From the NCBI RefSeq assembly GCF_002556635.1, contig NZ_MWMO01000009.1, positions 100,872 to 164,871 of the forward strand: DNA of 64,000 nucleotides. Direction: 5' to 3'. Below are positions 45,569 through 53,560 of this stretch, in pieces. The position numbers and the translations under genes are program-made. Under the pieces are notes generated by a model that saw only the letters and a list, made by a program, of their open reading frames with translations, was not told the DNA's origin and searched no databases. Every line of letters begins with the position of its first letter. Position 1 is the stretch's first letter. The DNA is from Novosphingobium sp. PC22D. Lineage in GTDB: Bacteria; Pseudomonadota; Alphaproteobacteria; Sphingomonadales; Sphingomonadaceae.

Positions 45569-46246
45569 ATGATCGACGATCGCATGAAGGCCCGCATCGC
45601 GGGTTTCGCCTATCTGGTCACGATCGCGGCCGGTATCTTCGCAGAGGCGATCGTGCGGGGATCGATCCCGACGCGTGGTGATCCGCCTGCCGCCTTGCGC
45701 GCCGTTGCCGAGGGGCAGACCCTCTATCGGCTCGGGGCGATTGCCGACATCGCGATGCTTTCGGCCTATATCGTCGTCACCGTCCTTCTGTTCGAGCTCC
45801 TGCGCCGCTCCGGTCGATCGCTGGCCTTGAGCGCGGCGGCATTCAGCCTCGTGGGAATCGCGGTTCTGGCGGCCAACCTGCTGCTTCATCTGACGCCGCT
45901 GGCTCTCCTCGACGCGGGTCTGCCCGGCAGGGCCGATCTTGCGCTGCTCGCCTTGCGGCTCCACGGCGCGGGCTACAACGTGAGTCTCGCCTTCTTCGCC
46001 GTGTACTGCGTGCTCATTGCCATCCTGCTGTACCGCAGCCGGGCCGTTCCGTTGGCGGTCTCGGTCCTGATGGGAGCCGGCGGACTCGTGCGTATGGCGC
46101 TCGTCCTGGTCTGGTTCGTGGGGCCGGAAACATCCGCGCTCGTCCCCGGATTCCTCAGGCTCGTTCCCTTGCTCGGAGAAGCCTCGCTTGCCTTGTGGTT
46201 GACGCTGTTCGCGATATCGACACGCCCGAGCGGGCCGTCAGGCTAG
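45569..46246 (+). CDS. DUF4386-type integral membrane protein
   Basis: This 225-residue protein has about six transmembrane segments. The opening MKARIAGFAYLVTIAAGIFAEAIVRG and the run LYRLGAIADIAMLSAYIVVTVLLFELLRR fit the DUF4386 family, of unknown function. No catalytic motif is visible. It follows the monooxygenase-like gene by 76 bases, which may be chance, and its end overlaps the convergent minus-strand gene by four bases. Confidence 0.75.
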   Translation: MIDDRMKARIAGFAYLVTIAAGIFAEAIVRGSIPTRGDPPAALRAVAEGQTLYRLGAIADIAMLSAYIVVTVLLFELLRRSGRSLALSAAAFSLVGIAVLAANLLLHLTPLALLDAGLPGRADLALLALRLHGAGYNVSLAFFAVYCVLIAILLYRSRAVPLAVSVLMGAGGLVRMALVLVWFVGPETSALVPGFLRLVPLLGEASLALWLTLFAISTRPSGPSG

Positions 46247-46551
46247 CGCTGGCTGCACCTGAGGTCGATGATCCGCGAGTGCAGGTAGCTCACCGAGCCG
46301 CCTTCGCGCGCGATCTCGTCCTCGATGCAGGCCTCGCGCGATTCAGGCTTGCGGCGCGGCTCGCCACGGACGAGGCGATCGACTTCGCGCACTTCGCGCT
46401 GCTCGATCCTGCTCAGGTCTTCCAGCTTGCGGCGGCCGTTGGCGATCATGATGTAGTTGTTGATCGCGCGCTGCTCGTTGTAGATCTGCGCCGCGCCCGG
46501 CTGTGGCACGGCGCAGAGCGTCGCTGCCAATGCGAGCAGGACCTTCCGCAT
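46243..46551 (-). CDS. Small exported protein of unknown function
   Basis: This 102-residue protein has a signal peptide (MRKVLLALAATLCAVPQPGAAQ) and a highly charged mature part (IYNEQRAINNYIMIANGRRKLEDLSRIEQREVREVDRLVRG), then two cysteines (REACIEDEIAREGG; IIDLRCSQR) that could pair. No family recognised. It lies just downstream of the P450 at 46635 on the same strand, separated by 83 bases, and converges on the DUF4386 gene. Confidence 0.6.
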   Translation of the reverse strand: MRKVLLALAATLCAVPQPGAAQIYNEQRAINNYIMIANGRRKLEDLSRIEQREVREVDRLVRGEPRRKPESREACIEDEIAREGGSVSYLHSRIIDLRCSQR

Positions 46552-46634
46552 AGCTGTTCTCCACTGGCGCACGCGGCGCGGCGCGGTGGCGGATTTGCCG
46601 CGCGCCCGATACACCGGCGCTGAACCGCTATGGT

Positions 46635-47918
46635 TTACGCCTTTGCAGGGTCCCAGACCAGCGGCAGGTTGCGGATCGAGAGCAGGCCGGGGAAGACCGT
46701 CGTGTCCGCGCCGGGTTTGACCCGGAATTCGGGAATCCGCTTGAACCATTCCTCCAGCAGCACGCGCAGCTCGCGCCGCGCGAGGTGCGCGCCGAGGCAG
46801 GTGTGGATGCCGCCGACGAAGGTGAAGTGGCGATTGCCCTTGCGCTCCGGATTGAAGGTGCGCGGGTCCTCGAAACGCGCCGGATCGAAGTTGCCCGAGG
46901 GATTGAGGCAGGAGAAGCTGTCGCCCTTCTTAACCTGAATCCCGTGCCATTCGAAATCCTTGGTCGCGGTGCGCGCCGAGGACAGGATCGGCTGGGTGCG
47001 CAGGAATTCCTCGACCGCCGAGTTGATGATCTCGGGATTCTCGCGGATGCGCTGCTGCAGTTCGGGCTGGAGCGCCATGCGGCGATACATCTGCGCGATC
47101 GTCGCCGCGACCGTGTCGAGCCCGCCGAGCCAGAGGAACCAGACGATGCCGATCTTCTCGTCCTCGGTCAGCGGGCGCCCCTCGATCTCGCCGTGGACGA
47201 TCGAGGAGGTGAGGAACGGGTCCGGATTGGCTTCCTTCTCGGCGATGAAGCCGCGCAGGAACTTGAGCACGTTGGACAGCGCCCACTGCATCTTTTCGAG
47301 GCTGCCCGAGTGCAGGATGTTCCACTCCCACTCGAGGAAGTCGTCGAACATCTCCTTGGGGAAACCCATCAGGCCCATGAAGATCCGCACCGGGAAGACT
47401 CGCGCGAAATCCCAGGCCATGTCGACTTCGCCCTTGTCGGCGATTTCCTCGATCATCTCGACGCAGACCTTGCGGATCTCGGGCTCGAGATCGCGGGTGA
47501 TCCGCGCGGGCGAGAAATAGGGCCACAGGAACATGCGGTACTTGGCGTGGTCGGGCGGGTCGATCGCGAGCGGGATCGACTTGAAGGTCTCGCCGATGAG
47601 GCGCTGGAATTCGGCCGTGCCTGCGTTCGAGAAATGCTCGTTGTCGGTATAGACCCGGTCGATGTCCTCGTAGTGCGTGACCACCCAGTTGCCCTGCCGC
47701 GCGCCCGAGATGGCGCCGAGCCCCATCATCGAGGGCTTGTTGTAGAGCAGGCGGGGAATGTCCGGGTGGTTGAGGAACTCGCACGGCTCGTAAGGATCGA
47801 CGAGGTCGTTTGGGACCGATCCCATCGCGAAATTCAGATCGACCTTGCGATCTTCAGGGACGTTTTCCGGCGCGTCGAATTCGGCGCGGACGGCATCGAG
47901 TGTCAGTGCTTGCGTCAT
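46635..47918 (-). CDS. Cytochrome P450
   Basis: This 427-residue P450 has the I-helix FLWLGGLDTVAATIAQM, the K-helix ExxR in EEFLRTQ, and the haem loop FVGGIHTCLGAHLARREL with Cys374. It belongs to a different branch from the 37326/43076 pair. An extended N-terminus includes DLNFAMGSVPNDLVDPYEPCEFLNHPDIPRLL. It is divergent from the amidohydrolase, with 169 bases between them, and I do not see the shared P450 repeat there. Substrate unknown; the context suggests a catabolic pathway for a hydrophobic compound. Confidence 0.95.
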   Translation of the reverse strand: MTQALTLDAVRAEFDAPENVPEDRKVDLNFAMGSVPNDLVDPYEPCEFLNHPDIPRLLYNKPSMMGLGAISGARQGNWVVTHYEDIDRVYTDNEHFSNAGTAEFQRLIGETFKSIPLAIDPPDHAKYRMFLWPYFSPARITRDLEPEIRKVCVEMIEEIADKGEVDMAWDFARVFPVRIFMGLMGFPKEMFDDFLEWEWNILHSGSLEKMQWALSNVLKFLRGFIAEKEANPDPFLTSSIVHGEIEGRPLTEDEKIGIVWFLWLGGLDTVAATIAQMYRRMALQPELQQRIRENPEIINSAVEEFLRTQPILSSARTATKDFEWHGIQVKKGDSFSCLNPSGNFDPARFEDPRTFNPERKGNRHFTFVGGIHTCLGAHLARRELRVLLEEWFKRIPEFRVKPGADTTVFPGLLSIRNLPLVWDPAKA

Positions 47919-48087
47919 TGGTCATGGCTCTCCCATGCGTGGCTATGCCTCCCTGCAAAGCGCCCCGCAAGCGTGCCTGCGGTCTGTCTCGCCAGGGCCC
48001 GGATTCATCGTGTCGGCGTTGGCAAACCGATTGAAATGAACCCATGGCGCGCCGAAGTGAGAACTTTGTTCTACCGGGAGAAGTCCG

Positions 48088-49353
48088 ATGGCTGAAGCCG
48101 ACACCAAGGAGATGGCGCAGAACGCCAAGAAGTACTGGTCCGCCGAGGGGTACACCGAGGGCGGCGTGATCCGCGAAGTGGATTACGCAAGCCAGTCGGG
48201 CGGGCTCGATCCGATGTTCGAGGGCATCAAGATCGTCGACACCGACACCCACATCACCGAGGCGCCCGACCTGTTCACCAGCCGCGCGCCCGCCGCGCTC
48301 AAGGACAAGATGCCGCGCATAGAGCGGGTCAACGGAACCGACCGCTGGTTCATCGGCGACCGCGACTTCGGAACGCTGGGCGGCAACGTGATCCGCGCCG
48401 ACAACAACAAGCTGCTCGGCCGGCTCGCCTTTCCCAAGCTCGAGCAGGCGCACCCGGGCGGGCACCAGATCAAGGAGCGGCTCCAGGCGATGGACGACAT
48501 GGGCGTCCATGCGCAGATCTGCTACCAGAATTCGGGCGTCACCCAGGCCGGTTCGCTGATGAGTCTGGGCGATCCAGACCTCGCGCTCAAGATCGTGCAG
48601 ATCTACAACGATGCCTCCGCCGAATACCAGGAAGCGAGCGGGCAGCGCATCTTCAACATGGCGCACCTGCCGTTCTGGGACCAGAAGGCGCTCGAGGCAG
48701 AAGCGAAGCGCTGCCACGAGATCGGCCTCAAGGGCTTCGTCCTGCCCGACACGCCCGAGCGGGTCGGCGTGCCCAGCTTCAACCACGATTACTGGACCCC
48801 GTTCCTCGAGATGTGCGAGGCGACCGGCATGCCGCTCAACTTCCATCTCAACGCGGCGATTGATCCCAACACGCTGACCTGGGAAGGCTTCAAGTTCGAG
48901 CAGACGCTTTCGGTGGTCGCGACGATGTTCTCGATCGGCAATGCCGCGACGCTGGGCAACTGGATGGTCTCGGGCCGACTCGACCGCCATCCCGGCCTCA
49001 AGATCGGCCTTATCGAAAGCGGCGCGGGCTGGGTGCCCTTCGCGGTCGAGGCGCTGGAGCACCAGTTTCGCGAGATGCTGCCGATCATGCGCGACGTGCT
49101 CAAGAAGCAGCCCTGGGACTACTTCCACGATCACTTCTTCTGCACCTTCTGGTTCGAGAAGATCGCGCCCAAGCACCTGCTCGAGATCATCGGCGTCGAC
49201 AACGTCATGTTCGAGACCGACTTCCCGCATCCGACCTCGCTCTATCCGGGCGTGCAGGAGCACCTCAAGGACGTGCTCGGCGGGCACAGCTACGAGGTGC
49301 GCAAGAAGGTGCTGCAGGATAACGCGGTGCGGCTCTACAACCTGCCGTTCTGA
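48088..49353 (+). CDS. Amidohydrolase-family (ACMSD-like) metal-dependent hydrolase or decarboxylase
   Basis: This 421-residue amidohydrolase-2 type protein has a TIM barrel with the modified first metal motif DTDTHITE (DxH in place of HxH), FVLPDTPERVGVPSFNHDYWTPFLEMCEATGMPLNFHLN with a metal-ligand histidine, LIESGAGWVPFAVEALE, and the C-terminal VMFETDFPHPTSLYPG with the conserved aspartate. Relatives include decarboxylases, C-C hydrolases and hydratases of ring-cleavage products. The N-terminal about 45 residues are an extension. It is divergent from the P450 at 46635, so both may serve the same pathway. GGGAGAAG precedes ATG 48088. Confidence 0.88.
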   Translation: MAEADTKEMAQNAKKYWSAEGYTEGGVIREVDYASQSGGLDPMFEGIKIVDTDTHITEAPDLFTSRAPAALKDKMPRIERVNGTDRWFIGDRDFGTLGGNVIRADNNKLLGRLAFPKLEQAHPGGHQIKERLQAMDDMGVHAQICYQNSGVTQAGSLMSLGDPDLALKIVQIYNDASAEYQEASGQRIFNMAHLPFWDQKALEAEAKRCHEIGLKGFVLPDTPERVGVPSFNHDYWTPFLEMCEATGMPLNFHLNAAIDPNTLTWEGFKFEQTLSVVATMFSIGNAATLGNWMVSGRLDRHPGLKIGLIESGAGWVPFAVEALEHQFREMLPIMRDVLKKQPWDYFHDHFFCTFWFEKIAPKHLLEIIGVDNVMFETDFPHPTSLYPGVQEHLKDVLGGHSYEVRKKVLQDNAVRLYNLPF

Positions 49354-49678
49354 CCGGGTTCGGCCAGCGGGGGCCAAGAGGGCGGGGCGGCATGCGCGCG
49401 CCTCGCCCTTTTTTCGCGTTGCATGAGTCCGCCATGCACGATTTTTCGCTGGAAGTGGCCTTTCTGGATACGACGACAAAGCAGTCGGAGCCCATCCCCG
49501 ACCTCGCTCGGCCTGATCGCTTCGCACGACTTTTGCGGCGGCAGACTTGCGCTACGTGCCCATCAGCAGCGGACGTTGGCGAGATTCGCGCTCGCATCCG
49601 CTCAGACCGGGCGCGGGCGTGAGCGATGGCCGCGGCCTTCGGCGAAATTCGCGTCATTGCCCCAGGCTCGCTCCCGCC
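49354..49678. other. 325-base region without a supported gene
   Basis: The first part holds the amidohydrolase terminator. Beyond it, short open frames exist on both strands but none has a ribosome-binding site, family resemblance or sphingomonad-like codon use. Segments such as CAGCAGCGGACGTTGGCGAG resemble intergenic remnant repeats I recall from sphingomonads, which is only an impression. Confidence 0.5.
49379..49414 (+). terminator. Intrinsic terminator after the amidohydrolase
   Basis: AGGGCGGGGCG (49379-49389) pairs with CGCCTCGCCCT (49399-49409), with one mismatch, and runs into six Ts. Clear Rho-independent terminator. Confidence 0.85.
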
Positions 49679-50353
49679 CTAGCGGCAGAAGTCTGCGGCG
49701 TCCGCCTCGAGGTGGAAGTGGTTTTTGTGCGCTGCGTTGTAGTTGGGGCCGAGCGTGGTGCCGAAGCGCTTGCAGGCGCTATCGTGGACGACGCGCAGGA
49801 AGCGGCGCTCCGCGGATGTGCCGTTCGTCCAGTCGTTGAGCACGCTTACGCGCCGCCCGTCCTCGAGGACGAAGGCGCCGACGTCGATCGCGTTGCCCTT
49901 GGCATGGCCCGACAGCCTGCTGGTGCCCGCGACCGTGCGGCAGTTGTAGCTGCCCATGGTCTCGATCCGCGCGAGCGGGCTGCCCAGGATCTGGCGCGCC
50001 GCCCGATCGACGCCGAAGCGCGCCCACCCGGCGAAGGCGCTCGCCACCTCGCAAGTGACAGGACCGAGATTGGTCAGGGTGAATTCGCCCATGTCGCCCT
50101 GGAGGCTCGCCAGCCGGACCGAGCCGAGCGTCGAGCAGCCGCCGCCGTAATAGCGGTCGGGCAGGGGCGTGAACTCGGCGCGCGACTGGTCGAGGTCGGC
50201 CAGGCACTGGCGCGTCGCGGGCCGGGGTGTCGCGACTCGCGTCGATTGCCGTACGGTCTCGCGCTTGCCGCTTCCGCCGCCCGAGACCTTGGGGATGTCG
50301 ATACAGCCGCCGAGACTCGCCAGAAGCGGCAGCACGATCAGGAACTTGCGCAT
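49679..50353 (-). CDS. Extensin-like lipoprotein (possible peptidoglycan peptidase fold)
   Basis: This 224-residue protein starts MRKFLIVLPLLASLGGCIDIP, a lipoprotein signal with the lipobox cysteine after GG. The C-terminal extensin-like domain (about 65-224) has CLADLDQSRAEFTPLPD, GPVTCEVASAFAGWARFGVDRAARQILG, SRLSGHAKGNAIDVGAFVLEDGRRVSV and the end HKNHFHLEADAADFC. The SGHAxGxAxD and HxHxE pattern resembles D-Ala-D-Ala metallopeptidases, so it may cut or bind peptidoglycan; that is inference. ATG 50353 begins the signal sequence. Confidence 0.85.
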   Translation of the reverse strand: MRKFLIVLPLLASLGGCIDIPKVSGGGSGKRETVRQSTRVATPRPATRQCLADLDQSRAEFTPLPDRYYGGGCSTLGSVRLASLQGDMGEFTLTNLGPVTCEVASAFAGWARFGVDRAARQILGSPLARIETMGSYNCRTVAGTSRLSGHAKGNAIDVGAFVLEDGRRVSVLNDWTNGTSAERRFLRVVHDSACKRFGTTLGPNYNAAHKNHFHLEADAADFCR

Positions 50354-50566
50354 GGCTCGATCGTCCCATGCCGTGGTTAACATAACCTTGCCGCCTGACG
50401 GTTTTCAGGCCCTGCCATTGTGCCGCATCGCGTCGTTGGCGCCCATAGCGCACGCGGCCGGGGGCATTCGAATTGTGGATAAGCGGCGCGCCGAGAACGG
50501 CCCGGCCCTTCTGCTCTACGCAGCTTTCCGGAGCCATCGGCTCGGCCCGTTCGTCCCAAAGCGCGA

Positions 50567-50594
50567 TTGACATTCTGCGGTGCGACCTTAAGTG
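50567..50594 (+). promoter_or_regulatory. Candidate serC promoter
   Basis: TTGACA (50567-50572) is a consensus -35. The best -10 at proper distance, TAAGTG at 50589-50594 after 16 bases, is weak. It would start the message at the beginning of the structured serC leader. Confidence 0.35.
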
Positions 50595-50650
50595 CGCCCT
50601 CGGGCCACGCGGTCCCAACGCCGCGCGAGCTCTCTGCAAGGAGAGTCTTA
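50594..50650 (+). ncRNA. Structured serC leader, probably the alphaproteobacterial serC RNA motif
   Basis: Three stacked elements precede serC: a short GCC-CUCG-GGC hairpin (about 50597-50605), a CGCGG/CCGCG hairpin around UCCCAACG (about 50608-50625), and CUCUC paired with GAGAG (about 50630-50645), which buries the ribosome-binding site. Position, layout and the sequence UGCAAGGAGAG recall the serC motif described only in alphaproteobacteria upstream of serC. The match is from memory, not from a covariance search. Confidence 0.55.
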
Positions 50651-50651
50651 A

Positions 50652-51782
50652 ATGACTGACATTACCAAGCCGGCGCGCAAGCCTGCGCGTCCGTATTTTT
50701 CTTCCGGTCCCTGCGCCAAGCCGCCGGGATACTCTCCCGAAAAACTCGCCACGCAGTCGCTCGGCCGCTCGCATCGCGCGAAGATCGGCAAGGCGCGGCT
50801 GGCCTATTGCATCGAGCTGATGCGCGAAGTGCTGGGCCTGCCCGATACGCACCGCATCGGTATCGTGCCCGGCTCGGACACCGGCGCCTTCGAGATGGCG
50901 ATGTGGAGCATGCTCGGCGCGCGCGGCGTGACGACGCTTGCCTGGGAAAGCTTCGGCGAGGGCTGGGTGACCGACGCGGTCAAGCAGCTCAAGCTCGAAC
51001 CGACGGTGATGCGCGCCGATTACGGCCAGCTCCCCGATCTCGACAAGGTCGACTGGTCGGACGACGTGCTGTTCACTTGGAACGGCACCACCTCGGGCGT
51101 GCGCGTACCCGACGCGGAGTGGATTCCCGAGACTCGCGAGGGCCTGTCCTTCGCCGACGCCACCAGCGCGGTCTTCGCCTACGACATCGACTGGACCAAG
51201 ATCGATGTCGCCACCTTCTCCTGGCAGAAGGTGCTGGGCGGCGAGGGCGGCCACGGCGTGCTGATCCTCGGCCCCCGCGCGGTCGAGCGGCTTGAGAGTT
51301 ACACGCCGTCCTGGCCGCTGCCCAAGGTCTTCCGTCTCACCAAGGGCGGCAAGCTTTCGGAAGGCGTGTTCAAGGGCGAGACGATCAACACCCCCTCGAT
51401 GCTCGCGGTCGAGGACGCGATCTTCGCGCTCGAATGGGCCAGGGGGCTCGGCGGGCTCGACGCGCTCAAGGCGCGCTCGGCCGCCAATGCCCACGCGCTC
51501 GACAAGATCGTCGCCGAACGGGACTGGCTGGGCCATCTCGCGACCGACAGCGGCACGCGCTCGCGCACCTCGGTGTGCCTCACCGTCGAAGGCGCCGATG
51601 CCGACTTCATCAAGAAGATGGCCAAGCTGCTCGAGGACGAAGGCGCGGCCTACGACGTCGCCGGCTATCGCGACGCGCCTGCGGGTCTGCGCATCTGGTG
51701 CGGCGCCACGGTCGAGACCCAGGATATCGTCGATCTCGGCCCCTGGCTCGACTGGGCCTACGCAAGCGCCAAGAGCGCCTGA
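50652..51782 (+). CDS. serC: Phosphoserine transaminase
   Basis: This 376-residue PLP enzyme converts 3-phosphohydroxypyruvate and glutamate to phosphoserine and 2-oxoglutarate. Conserved parts are [14 protein letters not shown] near the N-terminus, [35 protein letters not shown], and [22 protein letters not shown] with the PLP lysine. It is the alphaproteobacterial type of SerC. It is followed by serA after 120 bases containing a repeat, so the serine pathway's first two steps are adjacent. Confidence 0.95.
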   Translation: MTDITKPARKPARPYFSSGPCAKPPGYSPEKLATQSLGRSHRAKIGKARLAYCIELMREVLGLPDTHRIGIVPGSDTGAFEMAMWSMLGARGVTTLAWESFGEGWVTDAVKQLKLEPTVMRADYGQLPDLDKVDWSDDVLFTWNGTTSGVRVPDAEWIPETREGLSFADATSAVFAYDIDWTKIDVATFSWQKVLGGEGGHGVLILGPRAVERLESYTPSWPLPKVFRLTKGGKLSEGVFKGETINTPSMLAVEDAIFALEWARGLGGLDALKARSAANAHALDKIVAERDWLGHLATDSGTRSRTSVCLTVEGADADFIKKMAKLLEDEGAAYDVAGYRDAPAGLRIWCGATVETQDIVDLGPWLDWAYASAKSA

Positions 51783-51795
51783 ACCCGAATTCATT

Positions 51796-51885
51796 CGTCA
51801 TCCCGGCGAAAGCCGGGATCGCTCTCGGTTTTTCGCCGGCTCCGCGCACCATCGACAGCGATCCCGGATCGAGTCCGGGATGACG
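51796..51885. repeat. REP-like inverted repeat between serC and serA
   Basis: CGTCATCCCGG (51796-51806) is the exact reverse complement of CCGGGATGACG (51875-51885). Inside are two smaller hairpins: CCCGGC-GAAA-GCCGGG and ATCCCGGA-TCGAG-TCCGGGAT. This is the form of the dispersed CGTCATCCCGG intergenic palindromes common in alphaproteobacteria. Besides being mobile or repetitive DNA, it would fold into a long hairpin in a serC-serA transcript. No second copy was seen in the window. Confidence 0.8.
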
Positions 51886-51902
51886 CATCCAAAGGAATTA
51901 CC

Positions 51903-53486
51903 ATGACCAAGCCCCGCGTACTCATCTCCGACAAGATGGACCCCAACGCCGAACGCCTGCTCAAGGAAGGCGGCTGCGACGTCGATGTCATCACCGGCGA
52001 GACTCCCGAACAGCTCATCGCCCGCATCGGCGACTACGATGGTCTCGCCATCCGCTCCTCGACAAAGGTCACCAAGGAAGTGCTCGCCGCGGCGAAGAAT
52101 CTCAAGGTGATCGGCCGCGCCGGGATCGGCGTCGACAACGTCGACATCCCCGCTGCCTCGGCGCAGGGCGTGGTGGTGATGAACACCCCGTTCGGCAACT
52201 CGATCACCACCGCCGAACACGCGATCGCGATGATCTTCGCACTCGCGCGCCAGATTCCGGAGGCCAACGCGCAGACCCAGCAGGGGCTCTGGCCCAAGAG
52301 CGGGTTCATGGGCGTCGAGGTGACCGGCAAGACGCTCGGCCTGATCGGCGCGGGCAACATCGGCTCGATCGTCGCCAGCCGCGCGCTCGGCGTGCGCATG
52401 AAGGTCGTGGCCTACGATCCCTTCCTGACGCCCGAGCGCGCGATCGAGCTGGGCGTCGAGAAAGCCGATCTCGACACGCTGCTCGCCAAGGCGGACTTCA
52501 TCACGCTGCACACGCCGCTGACCGACCAGACCCGCAACATCCTCTCGGCCGAGAATCTCGCCAAGACCAAGAAGGGCGTGCGTATCGTCAATTGCGCGCG
52601 TGGCGGCCTGGTCGACGAGGCGGCGCTCAAGGAAGGGCTTGAATCGGGCCACATCGCCGGCGCTGCGCTCGACGTGTTCCAGACCGAGCCTGCCAAGGAA
52701 TCGCCGCTGTTCGGAACCAAGAACTTCATCTGCACGCCGCACCTGGGCGCCTCGACCAGCGAGGCGCAGGTGAACGTCGCATTGCAGGTGGCCGAGCAGA
52801 TCGCCGACTACCTCGTCAACGGCGGCATCACCAACGCGCTCAACGTGCCCTCGCTCAGCGCCGAGGAAGCGCCCAAGCTGCGGCCCTACATGGCGCTCGC
52901 CGAGAAGCTCGGCAGCCTCGTCGGCCAGCTTGCCCACGGCAATCTCGACAAGATCTCGATCGAGGTCGAGGGCGATGCCGCCCAACTGAACCAGAAGCCG
53001 ATCACCGCAGCGGTGCTCGCCGGCATGATGAAGCACTATTCGCAGTCGGTGAACATGGTCAACGCGCCCTACCTCGCCAAGGAGCGCGGGATCGACGTGC
53101 GCGAGATCCGGCATGACCGTGAGGGCGTCTACCAGACGCTGGTGCGCGTCACCGTCGCCACCAGCCAGGGCGACCGCTCGGTCGCGGGCACGCTGTTCGG
53201 CGCCGACAACCCGCGACTGGTCGAGATCTTCGGGATCGGCATCGAGGCCGAACTGACCGGCGACATGCTCTACATCGTCAACGAGGACGCGCCGGGCTTC
53301 ATCGGCTCGATCGGCTCGCTACTCGGCCAGAACGGGATCAACATCGGCACCTTCCACCTCGGCCGCCGGGTCGCAGGCGGCGAGGCGATCCTGCTGCTCT
53401 CGCTCGACAACGCGATTCCCGAAAGCGTGATGAAGCAGGCCAACGAACTGCCCGGCGTGAAGCTGGTCAAGTCGCTGGCCTTCTGA
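51903..53486 (+). CDS. serA: D-3-phosphoglycerate dehydrogenase (long form with ACT domain)
   Basis: This 527-residue enzyme opens the serine pathway by NAD-dependent oxidation of 3-phosphoglycerate. NAD-binding motif [19 protein letters not shown]; catalytic Arg in NCARGGLVDEAAL, Glu in DVFQTEPAKESPL and His in TPHLGASTSEAQ. An intervening domain (about 320-445) and a C-terminal ACT domain (about 455-527; DMLYIVNEDAPGFIGSIGSLLGQNGINIGTFHLGR) allow serine feedback. Length is that of the type 1 enzyme. Confidence 0.97.
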   Translation: MTKPRVLISDKMDPNAERLLKEGGCDVDVITGETPEQLIARIGDYDGLAIRSSTKVTKEVLAAAKNLKVIGRAGIGVDNVDIPAASAQGVVVMNTPFGNSITTAEHAIAMIFALARQIPEANAQTQQGLWPKSGFMGVEVTGKTLGLIGAGNIGSIVASRALGVRMKVVAYDPFLTPERAIELGVEKADLDTLLAKADFITLHTPLTDQTRNILSAENLAKTKKGVRIVNCARGGLVDEAALKEGLESGHIAGAALDVFQTEPAKESPLFGTKNFICTPHLGASTSEAQVNVALQVAEQIADYLVNGGITNALNVPSLSAEEAPKLRPYMALAEKLGSLVGQLAHGNLDKISIEVEGDAAQLNQKPITAAVLAGMMKHYSQSVNMVNAPYLAKERGIDVREIRHDREGVYQTLVRVTVATSQGDRSVAGTLFGADNPRLVEIFGIGIEAELTGDMLYIVNEDAPGFIGSIGSLLGQNGINIGTFHLGRRVAGGEAILLLSLDNAIPESVMKQANELPGVKLVKSLAF

Positions 53487-53560
53487 GCCAGGCTCGACGA
53501 ATCGGAGCGCGGGCATGGGGTTCGACTCCGGCCCGCCTTCCGGCTAAGGGCGCATCCGCG

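Noticed and set aside
47919..48087. A copy of the shared P450 repeat in the gap between the fourth P450 and the amidohydrolase
   Set aside because: I looked for the TGAT(A/C)C-N-G-N-(A/G)TC(G/A)T pattern on both strands. The nearest match (GGATTCATCGTGTC) lacks the second arm.
49392..49622. A 76-codon ORF after the amidohydrolase
   Set aside because: It starts inside the terminator hairpin, lacks a ribosome-binding site and resembles nothing. The segment looks like intergenic remnant DNA.
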